DNA of 55,274 bases from NCBI GenBank assembly GCA_963205195.1, contig CAUJHR010000012.1:1-55274 (forward strand), in the 5' to 3' direction. The number at the start of each line of letters is the position of its first letter. Within the stretch, counting starts at the first letter, position 1. Shown piece by piece: positions 1 through 9,161 of this stretch. This DNA is from Pseudomonadota bacterium (GTDB lineage Bacteria > Pseudomonadota > Alphaproteobacteria > Rickettsiales > SXRF01). A program made the position numbers and the translations under genes. The notes below the pieces were generated by a model, which ran no database searches, was not told the origin of the DNA, and saw nothing but the letters and a program-made list of their open reading frames with translations.

Positions 1-621
1 TGTCTGGGCAAGGAATTGCCTGAATGCGCTATAATCCCGGTTTATAGGTTTTAGGTCAGAACGCTCATCCGGTTTTGCAGTAAAATCAGTTTTGTCAGAT
101 TCCTTGGCCGTAAGATTCTGTAACTTTGAACTGTCGCCCAGCACTACTTCACTTGGGGGAGTATCTTTTATCGGTGGCAGGGGTTTTATTTCTTCTTTTG
201 TTTGCTGTCCTTCGGACTTTGTTTTTTCTGGTAGTATTTTATTTGCGGGCAAAATTATCTGCCTGTTTTCCTCGATAATAGGGGCAGGGGTAGTTGTATT
301 TTCAGGAGCCGGGAATTTTACTTCTATCTTCGCTGTTTGCTTATCGGGTAATATCTTTTCCGCAGGCAGTGCTATTTGCTGGCTGCTTTGCACAGGCTCG
401 ATCAATGCAGGAATAGGTGGTTCAGAAGGTTTCGGTGGAGCTGCCGCCTGAGTTACGTTGTTTTGTGGTTCAACAATTACGAAAAAGTTTTTTGTATTTC
501 CATCTTCAGCATATGCCGCAGATGAATTCAAGATAGCGGTAACAAGGGCGTAAATACTTATGGCACCGGCAAATAAAAAGTGCTTGCAATGTATAGTATG
601 GCATTTTCTCATATTACGCAT
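1..621 (-). CDS. Proline-rich exported protein, 5' part only
   Basis: An uninterrupted minus-strand frame runs from an ATG at 621 to the window edge, giving the first 207 residues of a longer protein. A second in-frame ATG lies at 612. Residues 1-38 look like a signal peptide: basic start, hydrophobic core around 15-30, and an AYA cleavage-type site before ED at 39-40. The rest is low complexity, rich in Pro, Glu, Lys and Thr. Two similar stretches, with cores LPAEKILP and LPANKILP, suggest an internal repeat. I recognise no catalytic domain in the visible part. Such tails often tether periplasmic or envelope proteins, but the function would lie in the missing C-terminal part. No strong ribosome binding site precedes either ATG. 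Confidence 0.6.
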   Translation of the reverse strand, partial: MRNMRKCHTIHCKHFLFAGAISIYALVTAILNSSAAYAEDGNTKNFFVIVEPQNNVTQAAAPPKPSEPPIPALIEPVQSSQQIALPAEKILPDKQTAKIEVKFPAPENTTTPAPIIEENRQIILPANKILPEKTKSEGQQTKEEIKPLPPIKDTPPSEVVLGDSSKLQNLTAKESDKTDFTAKPDERSDLKPINRDYSAFRQFLAQT

Positions 622-1085
622 TTAACTACCATTTTAATTCTCATTTTTTTATTCAGTAACCCAAATATAATCGCCTTATTTTAGCTAAAGTAATTCCCGG
701 AATATTACAATAAAATTATAAAGCTAAATCATGGAAAGGATTTATATAAAAAGTAAAAAATAGAATTTATTTTTTACGCAAAATCTACCAACCTATTTAA
801 TAGCTGTATTGATATTCAGCTAATGATTTTCTGAATTTAAATTTCTTAATTGTTGTGGATTGCAAATAAAATGAAGAATGGAATCATTCTATTTATGGAT
901 AATTTTCCAGCAATTTTGCTAATGCCTTTTATAAATCACTTAAAATTTATATAAGTTGCGGCTTAATTTTTTACTTTAAGAATTGAATTCAACCAATTGT
1001 TTTGCATAAAATTTACAGCATAATTTTTATGGGTTATAAATGCTTTGGCAGAGCTATATAAAAATCTGGCATAAGGTTAATTATA
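622..1085. other. AT-rich divergent intergenic region
   Basis: This 464-base stretch separates the minus-strand exported-protein gene from nnrD on the plus strand and should hold promoters for both. It is very AT-rich with frequent stops in all frames. I see no convincing gene, tRNA or terminator hairpin. The only distinct feature is one copy of an 18-base sequence repeated downstream of nnrD. Confidence 0.6.
771..788 (+). repeat. 18-bp direct repeat, copy 1 (upstream of nnrD)
   Basis: The sequence TTTTTACGCAAAATCTAC occurs here and again, identically and in the same orientation, at 1969-1986. The two copies flank nnrD in otherwise unrelated AT-rich DNA. They could be a shared regulatory motif, a duplicated untranslated segment or the footprint of an insertion. 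The sequence alone does not decide. Confidence 0.55.
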
Positions 1086-1958
1086 GTGAATAATAATCCT
1101 ATGTTTTCGCTTGGCACAACTCACCCTATAAATAAGCCAGAAAATTGGCTTAAGTATTTCCCATGGCCACATCCTGAGGGAAATAAATATGACCGCGGCC
1201 ATGCAATTATTATGGGTGGTGAGTGGCATAGCACCGGTGCTGGCAAACTTTCTGCTTATGCTGCTCTCAGGGTTGGTGCCGGTTTGGTATCAATAGCCTG
1301 TAATGAACGTAGCCTTCAATTATATGCTGTTTCATTACAGGCGGTAATGACTAAGCTTATGGAAACCTCTGATGATTTTGCAGATATTGTAAATGATCCC
1401 AGAGTGAAGTCTATTTTGCTAGGTCCCGGTGCTGGTGTAAACGTGCATACGAAAAACTGTGTTCTGCAAGCCCTCATAACATCAAAGCCTGTAGTGCTGG
1501 ATGCAGATGCGCTGAGTGTATTTTCAGAAATTCCTGAACAGCTATTCAGTGCTATAAATTCGCCATGTATACTAACCCCGCACGAAGGTGAATTTGCGAG
1601 GTTATTTGGTCGTCTTATAAATAAGGGGCAGCAATCGATTGATAGGGCGCTTCAAGCAGCAAAGGCAAGTAATTCCGTAGTTGTATTGAAGGGAGCAAAT
1701 ACTGTTATTGCATCTCATGATGGTAGATATGCAGTCAATAATAATGCTACTCCGTTCCTGGCAACAGCCGGTTCAGGGGATGTACTGGCGGGAATGTGCA
1801 CTGGATTGCTAGCCCAATCAATGCCGGCTTTTGAGGCGGCATGCGCTGCTGTATGGCTTCATGCGGAAGCAGCAAGGAGTTTTGGTGCAGGTTTAATAGC
1901 AGAAGATATTTCAAGCCAGTTGCCTGCTATATTACAGAAACTAATATTATCCCGCTAA
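1086..1958 (+). CDS. nnrD: ADP-dependent NAD(P)H-hydrate dehydratase
   Basis: This 290-residue cytoplasmic enzyme belongs to the ribokinase-like NnrD/CARKD family. It uses ADP to dehydrate damaged NADHX and NADPHX back to NADH and NADPH. Visible family motifs are GPGAG (113-117), LTPHEGEF (163-170) and the glycine-rich ATAGSGDVLAG (226-236), which contains the catalytic Asp and anion hole. In many bacteria the enzyme is fused behind the NnrE epimerase. Here only the dehydratase is present and the length fits a stand-alone form, so an epimerase should be encoded elsewhere. The start is GTG at 1086, preceded by AAGG. An in-frame ATG at codon 6 is the alternative. An identical 18-base repeat flanks the gene on both sides. 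Confidence 0.93.
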   Translation: MNNNPMFSLGTTHPINKPENWLKYFPWPHPEGNKYDRGHAIIMGGEWHSTGAGKLSAYAALRVGAGLVSIACNERSLQLYAVSLQAVMTKLMETSDDFADIVNDPRVKSILLGPGAGVNVHTKNCVLQALITSKPVVLDADALSVFSEIPEQLFSAINSPCILTPHEGEFARLFGRLINKGQQSIDRALQAAKASNSVVVLKGANTVIASHDGRYAVNNNATPFLATAGSGDVLAGMCTGLLAQSMPAFEAACAAVWLHAEAARSFGAGLIAEDISSQLPAILQKLILSR

Positions 1959-1968
1959 AAATACTCAA

Positions 1969-1986
1969 TTTTTACGCAAAATCTAC
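1969..1986 (+). repeat. 18-bp direct repeat, copy 2 (downstream of nnrD)
   Basis: Second exact copy of the 771-788 sequence, starting 11 bases after the nnrD stop codon and about 100 bases before the next small gene. Confidence 0.55.
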
Positions 1987-2088
1987 AAATCCGGTTATCC
2001 TGCCGTATCGCATTCATATTACTAAATTTCTAACTTTAGGATGCTTCCGTATGGGGAGTTGCAAATAATATAAAGAAAGGAATTTTTT

Positions 2089-2175
2089 ATGAGAGCAGGC
2101 AGCGGAATTTTGCTTTGGTTACTTGGTATACCTCTTCCGGTCATTTTATTGATAGCCCTTTTCACCAATCACTAG
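2089..2175 (+). CDS. 28-residue single-span membrane peptide
   Basis: A short frame encodes a basic, glycine-containing start (MRAGSG), a hydrophobic span containing LLWLLGIPLPVILLIAL, and the tail FTNH. Support for a real gene is a strong Shine-Dalgarno (AAAGAAAGG, 2072-2080) eight bases before the ATG, clear single-helix composition, and coupling to the next gene. Its TAG stop lies within the sequence TAGGAGAAG that serves as ribosome binding site for the PhnA-like membrane protein at 2185. I know of no assigned function. A helper or regulatory peptide for the adjacent membrane protein is an inference from the pairing. Confidence 0.7.
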   Translation: MRAGSGILLWLLGIPLPVILLIALFTNH

Positions 2176-2184
2176 GAGAAGTAT

Positions 2185-3033
2185 ATGAATGATAACATAA
2201 CTGTTAAACCCTATCCTATAGGGGTAGCTTGGGGTGCGATCATAGGCGGTGCTTTTGCAGCTGCCGCAATATCCCTTATTTTATTGATGCTGGGTTCCGC
2301 CCTTGGCTTATCAAATATTTCACCCTGGTCGCACGGGCAGACAGTATCTTCATTCACAGTAAAAGCTGCTATCTGGCTTATAATAATGCAATGGGTCGCT
2401 TCTGCCATAGGCGGTTATTTGACAGGTCGGCTACGCAGTAAATGGGTTGGAATGTATGCCGAAGAAGTTTTTTTTCGAGATACGGCGCACGGTTTCCTTT
2501 CATGGGCGGTAGCTACTGTATTAACGGCCAGCATACTCGCTTCCACGGCTGCTTCTATAGTTGGTGGCGGAGTACAGGCTACGGCAACAGTTGCTGCAGG
2601 CGCTGCCTCTGGCGGTAATTCATCTAAAACCACTAATAATAATTTTAATGATGATAATGGTTATTATATTGATGGACTGTTTCGTCCCGCCGATTCCAAG
2701 TTATTGAGTGCCGACTCTAAAGATGTGCGTGCTGAAGTAATGCGTATATTCGCAATGGATATTAAAAATGGTGATGTTCCTCAGGAAGATAGGTCTTACC
2801 TTGTCCAGATGGTATCAGTTCGTGCTGGCGTAAGTACAGAAGAAGCTGCAAAGCGTGTGGATAATGTAATTTCCAAACTTAATTCAGCGAAAGAAAAAAT
2901 TAAGCAGGATGCAGAAGCTGCGCGTAAAACTGCAATGCATGTTTCAATTTACATATTTTTGTCCATGCTGATAGGGGCTTTTATAGCCAGTGCTGCTGCA
3001 GCTATAGGCGGAAAACATTGGGATGAATATTAA
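2185..3033 (+). CDS. PhnA-like multi-span membrane protein
   Basis: A 282-residue inner-membrane protein with Gly/Ala-rich helices at about 13-42, 60-82 and 103-130 and a final helix at about 252-276. Between them, roughly 131-250, is a soluble segment with an Asn/Asp-rich stretch (about 146-160) and the block DRSYLVQMVSVRAGVSTEEA. Similar blocks followed by a C-terminal helix mark alphaproteobacterial proteins usually annotated PhnA-like. That name does not establish a role in phosphonate metabolism, and I assign no biochemical function. The gene follows the 28-residue peptide gene by nine bases and has the ribosome binding site AGGAGAAG. A hairpin terminator lies about 25 bases past the stop. 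Confidence 0.75.
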   Translation: MNDNITVKPYPIGVAWGAIIGGAFAAAAISLILLMLGSALGLSNISPWSHGQTVSSFTVKAAIWLIIMQWVASAIGGYLTGRLRSKWVGMYAEEVFFRDTAHGFLSWAVATVLTASILASTAASIVGGGVQATATVAAGAASGGNSSKTTNNNFNDDNGYYIDGLFRPADSKLLSADSKDVRAEVMRIFAMDIKNGDVPQEDRSYLVQMVSVRAGVSTEEAAKRVDNVISKLNSAKEKIKQDAEAARKTAMHVSIYIFLSMLIGAFIASAAAAIGGKHWDEY

Positions 3034-3057
3034 TAAATTTATTTGTTGTGTAAATTA

Positions 3058-3083
3058 AAGCCGCCCCAAAAATGGGGTGGCTT
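3058..3083 (-). terminator. Intrinsic terminator after tRNA-Arg, possibly bidirectional
   Basis: An 11-bp inverted repeat (3058-3068 with 3073-3083, one G-T pair) closes an AAAA loop. On the minus strand the stem ends in GGCTT and is followed by TTAATTT, fitting a terminator just downstream of the tRNA. On the plus strand it sits behind the PhnA-like gene but has a weaker T tract, so it may stop both transcripts. Confidence 0.75.
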
Positions 3084-3088
3084 ATGTA

Positions 3089-3165
3089 TGGCGCACCCGA
3101 GACGATTCGAACGTCCGACCTTTGCCTTCGGAGGGCAACGCTCTATCCAGCTGAGCTACGGGTGC
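3089..3165 (-). tRNA. tRNA-Arg (anticodon CCG)
   Basis: The minus strand folds as a complete 77-nt cloverleaf. The acceptor stem is GCACCCG/CGGGTGC, the D stem GCTC/GAGC, the anticodon stem TTGCC/GGCAA with loop CTCCGAA (anticodon CCG, reading CGG), and the T arm contains TTCGAAT. The 3' CCA is encoded (3089-3091). It lies downstream of parC on the same strand and is followed at once by a terminator hairpin. Confidence 0.96.
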
Positions 3166-3218
3166 AATCTAGAAGTTAGATGGAGGTTTAGTGCTTATTT
3201 AATTAATATTCTACAAAT

Positions 3219-5444
3219 TTAATCAAACTTATTCGTTCTTGGGAATCCGGTAGGCGGCAACCGTCCCGCATCAGCGCGGTTTCCAAGCCATGGTTTAAGG
3301 TCGGTTTCTATGCGGGTTTTGCCGCCGAGCGCCCAGCTTAAGCCATCTTTTAGATTAAAGCATTTAATATCGGAAAGCTCGCCTTCTTTATATTTCTGCA
3401 ATGTCACGCCCTGTCCTTTTTTCATAACCGGGATCTGGGATAGAGGGAACACAAGCAGTTTGCGGTTTTCGCCGATCACCGCCACATGGTTGCCTTCCAC
3501 CGGCACACAGAGCATGGCGCGGGAACCTTCGACCACATTCAATATCTGTTTGCCGTTACGGGTCTGCGCTTCCACATCAGCGGCATCAACGATAAAGCCT
3601 TTGCCATTGCTTGCGGCGATCAGTAGTTTTTCTTCCGGCGTGTAAATACTCATAGCTACAATATCAACATCGTTTTCCATGTCGATCATCAGGCGCACCG
3701 GTTCGCCAAACCCTTTGCCGCGGGGGATCTTATCGCAAGGCAGCGTGTAGAAGCGCCCGTTAGATGCGAATATAAGGAGTTTATCGGTGGTCTGTGCGTG
3801 CAGCGCGAATTTTTCCTCGTCACCTTCTTTATGCTTCATATCCGAAACATCAACAAGATGGCCTTTCATGGCGCGCAGCCAGCCCATCTTCGAGCATAAA
3901 ATGGTGATAGGTTCTTTTTCCACGAAAGCTTCAATATCAATTATTTTGCCAACTGGCGCTTCGGCAAAATCAGTACGCCTTTTGCCCAACTCAGTTTTCT
4001 CGCCAAATTTTTTCTTGATTTCGCCGATCTCATCGCTGATGCGCTCCTTACGCATATCCTCGGAAGCAAGCAGCGCCTTAAGCTCTTTCTGCTCCTTAAG
4101 CAATTCACTATGTTCGCGCTTGATCTCCATTTCTTCAAGCTTACGCAAGCTACGCAGGCGGGTATTTAAAATAGCTTCAACCTGTATGTCAGTAAGTTTC
4201 CACTTTTTTACCATGATGGGTTTTGGCTCATCCTCTGTGCGAATGATGCGGATAACTTCATCTAGGTTTAAATATGCGATCAGTAACCCGCCTAATACTT
4301 CAAGCCTATGGGCAATTTTATCTAGGCGATAATTAGTGCGGCGCACAAGCACATCCATACGGTGCTCAAGGAAGGCGACTAGTATTTCTTTCAGGTTCAT
4401 GACCATGGGCGCGCCGGTTGCATCCAGCACATTCAGGTTCATGTTGAAACGCGCTTCAAGGTCGGTAGCCTTGAAAAGTGACTCCATGAGCATTTCAGGA
4501 TCTACGCTTCGGTTTTTCGGTTCCAGCACGATGCGTATTTCTTCTGCCGATTCATCAAGTATATTGCCAAGCAGCGGCAATTTTTTATTTTTGAAAAGCT
4601 CAGCTATGCGCTCAATAAGCCTTGATTTTTGTATCTGGTAGGGAATTTCAGTTATGACAAGCTGGAACAGGCCATGACTAAGTTCTTCCTTGTGCCATTT
4701 GGCGCGCATGCGTATTGCGCCGCGTCCAGTTTCATAAGCTGTGAGTATATTAGCTTCTGGTTCAACTATTATGCCTCCGGTGGGGAAATCCGGTCCTACC
4801 ACGAATTTAACCAGCCGTGCCACGCTGCAATCGGGATGCTTAAGTATATACTGCATAGCGCTGCAAAGCTCACCAACATTATGTGGAGGTATGGATGTTG
4901 CCATACCCACGGCAATTCCTTCCGAGCCATTGGCCAGCAGGTTGGGGAAAGCAGCAGGCATTACAATAGGCTCTTCATCCTGCCCGTCATAAGTGGGGCG
5001 GAAATCAACAGTATTCTCGTCGATCCCTTCCAGCAATGCCATTGCTACATCGGTAAGCTTGGCTTCGGTATAGCGCATTGCAGCTGCATTATCGCCGTCT
5101 ACTGAGCCAAAATTACCCTGGCCGTCAACCAGCGGATAGCGTACCGCAAAATCCTGTGCCAGGCGTACCATTGCTTCATAAACTGCGCTGTCTCCGTGCG
5201 GGTGGTATTTACCGATAACGTCACCCACCACGCGCGCACATTTTTTATATCCTGATTTGGGATCAAGCTTTAATTGCAGCATGGCAAAAAGCAGGCGGCG
5301 GTGAACAGGTTTCAATCCGTCACGCACGTCAGGAAGCGAGCGCGCTGTAATGGTCGAAAGCGCATATGCCAGATATTTTTCTTCAAGCGTGGTGCGGAAA
5401 GAAATAGTATTTATCTGTTCCGGGCTAGATTGTTTCGGTGGCAT
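3219..5444 (-). CDS. parC: DNA topoisomerase IV subunit A
   Basis: This is the breakage-reunion subunit that, with ParE, decatenates daughter chromosomes. The 741-residue length fits ParC. The catalytic Tyr is Y125 in [10 protein letters not shown], after the winged-helix segment containing [16 protein letters not shown]86 and E90 match E. coli S80 and E84 and carry the quinolone-sensitive residues. The C-terminal third has the blade-type repeats of the ParC DNA-binding domain, for example at [20 protein letters not shown]. The ATG at 5444 lies inside the end of recO (20-base overlap), so the pair is probably translationally coupled. No partner parE is present in the window. Confidence 0.95.
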   Translation of the reverse strand: MPPKQSSPEQINTISFRTTLEEKYLAYALSTITARSLPDVRDGLKPVHRRLLFAMLQLKLDPKSGYKKCARVVGDVIGKYHPHGDSAVYEAMVRLAQDFAVRYPLVDGQGNFGSVDGDNAAAMRYTEAKLTDVAMALLEGIDENTVDFRPTYDGQDEEPIVMPAAFPNLLANGSEGIAVGMATSIPPHNVGELCSAMQYILKHPDCSVARLVKFVVGPDFPTGGIIVEPEANILTAYETGRGAIRMRAKWHKEELSHGLFQLVITEIPYQIQKSRLIERIAELFKNKKLPLLGNILDESAEEIRIVLEPKNRSVDPEMLMESLFKATDLEARFNMNLNVLDATGAPMVMNLKEILVAFLEHRMDVLVRRTNYRLDKIAHRLEVLGGLLIAYLNLDEVIRIIRTEDEPKPIMVKKWKLTDIQVEAILNTRLRSLRKLEEMEIKREHSELLKEQKELKALLASEDMRKERISDEIGEIKKKFGEKTELGKRRTDFAEAPVGKIIDIEAFVEKEPITILCSKMGWLRAMKGHLVDVSDMKHKEGDEEKFALHAQTTDKLLIFASNGRFYTLPCDKIPRGKGFGEPVRLMIDMENDVDIVAMSIYTPEEKLLIAASNGKGFIVDAADVEAQTRNGKQILNVVEGSRAMLCVPVEGNHVAVIGENRKLLVFPLSQIPVMKKGQGVTLQKYKEGELSDIKCFNLKDGLSWALGGKTRIETDLKPWLGNRADAGRLPPTGFPRTNKFD

Positions 5445-6216
5445 TCAATTCCTTTAGTATATTTTGCAGCCGCAAGCGCACAACCGGCATTTTCTGTCCA
5501 TGTGGCGTGAGCAGTGAATTTTCCAGAAAATAGCCCGTAAGCTCCATTCCCGCAAGGATTTCTTTAAGGCGGTCATTGGTCATGGGGCTTTGGTCATTAG
5601 CAGTACTCGTGACTAATGACTCATGACTCATGACCAAAAAGGAGGGAAGAAGCAACATCTTATCCTTATATGGCTCACCCGCATCGCGGCAGACAGCCCG
5701 TCCGGATTTGGGAGAAACATATATTAAATCATGGGTTATACCAGTCGCCGCGCATTCACTAAGGTCTAGCCCATAGCCGCTTTCAGCCAGTAGGGAAAGC
5801 TCAAATTTTATGTAATCATGCCGCCAGTCATGGATAGGCGAAATGGCGGTCAGGCTATGCAACAGCTCATGCAGGGCGGCAAAGATCTTAGGGTAGGGGT
5901 GGCGTTCTGGAAGCGCAGTTTCCACTATCGCACAGGCTGAAGTAAGCGCTGCAAGCTTTGCTTCATCCTGCATTATATGGGCGGCATGTGCTTCTAAAAG
6001 TTCTATTTTAAAATTGCCAAGCTGATTGGCAAGTCGCGCCTGCCAGTTTGCGCTTACTACATTCCCTGATTGGATAATTCCTCGTTTATTCTTGGAATTG
6101 GCACCGCGCACTACTCCGCCGCTAATGCCATGTTCGCGGGCAAGTACGCGCACCACAGCGCTGCTTTCCCCGTATTTGCGGCAAGAAAGTATTATCGCTG
6201 CATCAGCCCATTGCAT
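5425..6216 (-). CDS. recO: DNA repair protein RecO, carrying a translated repeat
   Basis: RecO loads RecA onto SSB-coated single-stranded DNA in the RecFOR pathway. The 263-residue protein has the N-terminal OB-fold (WADAAIILSCRKYGESSAVV) and the helical C-terminal domain, with the alphaproteobacterial block YVSPKSGRAVCRDAGEPY (166-183). Residues about 195-215 are encoded by a TCATGAC-type palindromic repeat that also occurs in two other places in this window. The segment falls between the loop ending LLLPSFL and the helix around EILAGMELTGYFLE, where other RecO proteins normally have a shorter loop. The frame stays open, so the protein is probably functional. The gene starts 4 bases after uvrA and overlaps parC. 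Confidence 0.9.
   Translation of the reverse strand: MQWADAAIILSCRKYGESSAVVRVLAREHGISGGVVRGANSKNKRGIIQSGNVVSANWQARLANQLGNFKIELLEAHAAHIMQDEAKLAALTSACAIVETALPERHPYPKIFAALHELLHSLTAISPIHDWRHDYIKFELSLLAESGYGLDLSECAATGITHDLIYVSPKSGRAVCRDAGEPYKDKMLLLPSFLVMSHESLVTSTANDQSPMTNDRLKEILAGMELTGYFLENSLLTPHGQKMPVVRLRLQNILKELNATETI
5571..5635. repeat. TCATGAC-type palindromic repeat inside recO
   Basis: A 65-bp imperfect inverted repeat. The left arm begins GGTCATTGGTCATG and the right arm ends CATGACTCATGACC, with a short centre around AGTACTCG. It lies wholly within the recO reading frame, contributes about 21 residues and introduces no stop. Related units occur at 18468-18538 and 20494-20520, so this is a dispersed family. 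Confidence 0.8.
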
Positions 6217-6220
6217 ATTG

Positions 6221-9073
6221 CTATGCCGTTTTCCTTTTCTTCAGTAGAGGCGCTAAATATTTTCCAGTCACACTTTCTTTGCAGGCAGCAACCTGTGTAG
6301 GCGTTCCGGCAACCACTACATTGCCGCCTTTATTACCCCCGCCAGGCCCGATATCTATAATCCAGTCGGAAGTTTTTATCACATCCATATTATGCTCAAT
6401 GACAAGAACGGTATTGCCAGAATCAACCAGCTTGTGCAGTACATCAAGCAATTTAGCGATATCGTTGCTGTGCAGCCCTGTGGTTGGCTCGTCGAGGATA
6501 TAAAATGTGCGTCCGGTTGCACGTTTTGATAACTCCTTGGCAAGTTTTATGCGCTGCGCTTCCCCGCCGGAAAGAGTAGTTGCCGACTGGCCTATATGTA
6601 TATAACCAAGCCCAACCTCCTGCAGCGCAAGCAGCTTTTCGCGGATGGAAGGTTGCGCGGAGAAGAAATCCACCCCTTCATCCACCGTCATTTCAAGAAC
6701 CTGCGAAATTGATTTATCCTTATATTTAACTTCCAGCGTTTCACGGTTATAGCGCTTGCCGTGGCAGACATCGCATTTTACATAAACATCAGGCAGGAAA
6801 TGCATCTCTATCTTTATCATCCCATCACCTTGGCAGGCTTCACAGCGCCCGCCTTTCACGTTGAACGAGAAGCGCCCTGAAGCATAGCCTCGCGCCTTGG
6901 CATCTGGGAGTCCGGCAAACCAGTCACGTATCGGTGTGAATGCGCCGGTATAAGTTGCTGGGTTGGAGCGTGGAGTGCGTCCTATTGGTGACTGGTCGAT
7001 CTCGATTATTTTATCAATAAATTCCAGCCCGGTGATGCTATCGTGGATGCCCGGCATATCGCGGCTGCCATTCATTTTTTTTGCTAGCGCCTTATATAAT
7101 GTTTCAATAACCAGCGAAGATTTGCCGCCTCCTGAAACCCCGGTTACGGAAGTAAATGTAGCCAGGGGGATATCAACGCTAATATTATTTAAATTATTTG
7201 CCCGTGCGCCACTTATGGTTATTTTTTTATGTTTATGGAAAGGACGCAGCTTATCAGGAACGCCGATAAATTTTGTACCGTTTAAATATTGTCCGGTAAG
7301 GCTTTTAGGGTTTTTGGCAACCTGCTGGGTCGTGCCCTGTGCCACCACATGTCCGCCATGGATACCTGCCGCTGGGCCCATATCAATAAGATGGTCGGCG
7401 GCGCGCATCGTGTCCTCATCATGCTCAACCACGATCACGGTATTGCCAAGGTCACGAAGATGTTTAAGCGTATGCAGCAATCTTTCATTATCGCACTGGT
7501 GCAGGCCAATGGATGGCTCATCCAGTACATAAAGCACACCGGACAGGCCCGAACCGATCTGGGATGCGAGCCGTATTCGTTGCGATTCACCGCCCGAGAG
7601 CGTTCCTGATTCGCGTGAAAGCGTCAGGTAATCCAGCCCGACATTAACAAGGAATTGCAGGCGTTCGCATATTTCCTTCAGGATCTTTTCTGCAATCTGT
7701 TGTTGCTTTTTATTCAACTTCTTTTTGATATTGCCAAACCAGTCATGCGCTGCATCAATAGTAAAGGATGTAACTTCGCCGATATGAAGCCCGCCAACTT
7801 TAACGCACAGAGATTCTTTTTTCAGGCGGTAACCGCTGCAGGTATCGCAGGCATGTTCATTCTGGAATTTTTCCAGTTCCTCGCGTGACCATGAGCTTTC
7901 GGTTTCCTTCCAGCGGCGCTCAAGGCTTGGGATGACACCTTCATATGGTTTATCGCTTACATAATGCCTAGCACCGTCGGCATAAGCTATTTTGATGGAT
8001 TCTTCACCTGAACCATACAGGATCATTTCCTTTATTTTTTCTGGTAGTTGCTTAAAAGGTGTTAGCAGACTGAATTTATAATGCTTGGACAGCCCCTCAA
8101 GTGTCTGGATAAAATATTTGCTCTGGCTTGACGACCATGGTGCAATTGCACGGTCCATAAGCGATTTACTGGTATCTGGGATAACAAGGTCGGCGTCAAA
8201 TACCATCTGCATTCCCAGCCCATCGCAGGTCGGGCAGGCACCGTAAGGGCTGTTGAATGAGAATAAGCGGGGTTCGATTTCTGAAATGGTAAAACCAGAA
8301 ACCGGGCATGAGAATTTGCTGGATAAAGTAAAGGAATTACTTTCATCACCCTTTCCGGCAACTTCCACCGTTATCAACCCATTACTGATCCCCAGTGCGG
8401 TTTCTATGCTGTCGGCAAGGCGGTTTCCCAGTTCCGAATTAATAACAATACGGTCAACCACAACGTCAATATCATGCTTTTTATTTTTATCAATTGCCGG
8501 GACTTCATTTATGTCATGTATCTCGCCATCAATTTTTAAACGCTGGAAGCCTTTTTTCTTAAGCTCTGCGATTTCTTTTTTATGCTCGCCCTTATGCCCT
8601 CGCACAAACGGAGCAAGTAAAATCACCTTCGAGCCTTCCGGCAGTTCCATTATCTTGTCCACCATCTGCGAAACTGTCTGGCTCTCAATGGGAAGCCCGG
8701 TAGCCGGGGAGTAGGGGATGCCGACACGGGCAAAAAGCAGGCGCAGATAATCATATATTTCTGTAACCGTTCCAACGGTTGAGCGCGGGTTGCGCGACGT
8801 TGTTTTCTGGTCGATAGCAATTGCTGGTGATAAGCCATCAATTGATTCAACATCAGGCTTGTCCTGAATGTTAAGGAACTGGCGGGCGTAAGAGGAAAGG
8901 CTCTCCACGTAGCGGCGCTGCCCTTCGGCATAGATAGTATCAAATGCCAGCGATGATTTTCCCGATCCGCTGGGTCCTGTAATAACCACCAGTGCGTCGC
9001 GTGGTATGTCTATATCGATATTTTTAAGGTTATGTTCCTTCGCGCCACGGACGCGGATAGAATTCTCAGTCAT
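6221..9073 (-). CDS. uvrA: Excinuclease ABC subunit A
   Basis: UvrA is the damage-recognising ATPase of nucleotide excision repair. At 950 residues it is close to the E. coli protein (940). Two ABC modules are present. The first has Walker [11 protein letters not shown] near the N-terminus and signature [13 protein letters not shown]. The second has [10 protein letters not shown] and [13 protein letters not shown]. Zinc-finger cysteines appear in the insertion around CPTCDGLG and in the C-terminal pair CEACQGDG and CDVCHGKRY. It heads the uvrA-recO-parC run, with recO starting 4 bases after its stop. The 88 bases upstream separate it from cckA and should contain the promoter. Confidence 0.98.
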   Translation of the reverse strand: MTENSIRVRGAKEHNLKNIDIDIPRDALVVITGPSGSGKSSLAFDTIYAEGQRRYVESLSSYARQFLNIQDKPDVESIDGLSPAIAIDQKTTSRNPRSTVGTVTEIYDYLRLLFARVGIPYSPATGLPIESQTVSQMVDKIMELPEGSKVILLAPFVRGHKGEHKKEIAELKKKGFQRLKIDGEIHDINEVPAIDKNKKHDIDVVVDRIVINSELGNRLADSIETALGISNGLITVEVAGKGDESNSFTLSSKFSCPVSGFTISEIEPRLFSFNSPYGACPTCDGLGMQMVFDADLVIPDTSKSLMDRAIAPWSSSQSKYFIQTLEGLSKHYKFSLLTPFKQLPEKIKEMILYGSGEESIKIAYADGARHYVSDKPYEGVIPSLERRWKETESSWSREELEKFQNEHACDTCSGYRLKKESLCVKVGGLHIGEVTSFTIDAAHDWFGNIKKKLNKKQQQIAEKILKEICERLQFLVNVGLDYLTLSRESGTLSGGESQRIRLASQIGSGLSGVLYVLDEPSIGLHQCDNERLLHTLKHLRDLGNTVIVVEHDEDTMRAADHLIDMGPAAGIHGGHVVAQGTTQQVAKNPKSLTGQYLNGTKFIGVPDKLRPFHKHKKITISGARANNLNNISVDIPLATFTSVTGVSGGGKSSLVIETLYKALAKKMNGSRDMPGIHDSITGLEFIDKIIEIDQSPIGRTPRSNPATYTGAFTPIRDWFAGLPDAKARGYASGRFSFNVKGGRCEACQGDGMIKIEMHFLPDVYVKCDVCHGKRYNRETLEVKYKDKSISQVLEMTVDEGVDFFSAQPSIREKLLALQEVGLGYIHIGQSATTLSGGEAQRIKLAKELSKRATGRTFYILDEPTTGLHSNDIAKLLDVLHKLVDSGNTVLVIEHNMDVIKTSDWIIDIGPGGGNKGGNVVVAGTPTQVAACKESVTGKYLAPLLKKRKTA

Positions 9074-9161
9074 ATTGGGTGGTTTCCGGTAAGTTGAAGA
9101 GCAAACGGCAAGTATAGCACAAAGCTGCGCCTAGTCAATGCAACCGGGGCTATATAATAGT

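Noticed and set aside
92..451. Plus-strand open frame of 119 codons rich in Ser/Phe/Gly
   Set aside because: It is the antisense of the proline-rich exported protein frame (1-621, minus), which has a signal peptide and coding-like composition.
771..1986. 18-bp repeats as attachment sites of an integrated element
   Set aside because: No integrase or tRNA lies next to them and the enclosed nnrD looks like an ordinary housekeeping gene.
3787..4332. Plus-strand frame (181 codons) opposite parC
   Set aside because: Ser/Phe/Arg-rich antisense product with no motifs, lying wholly within parC.
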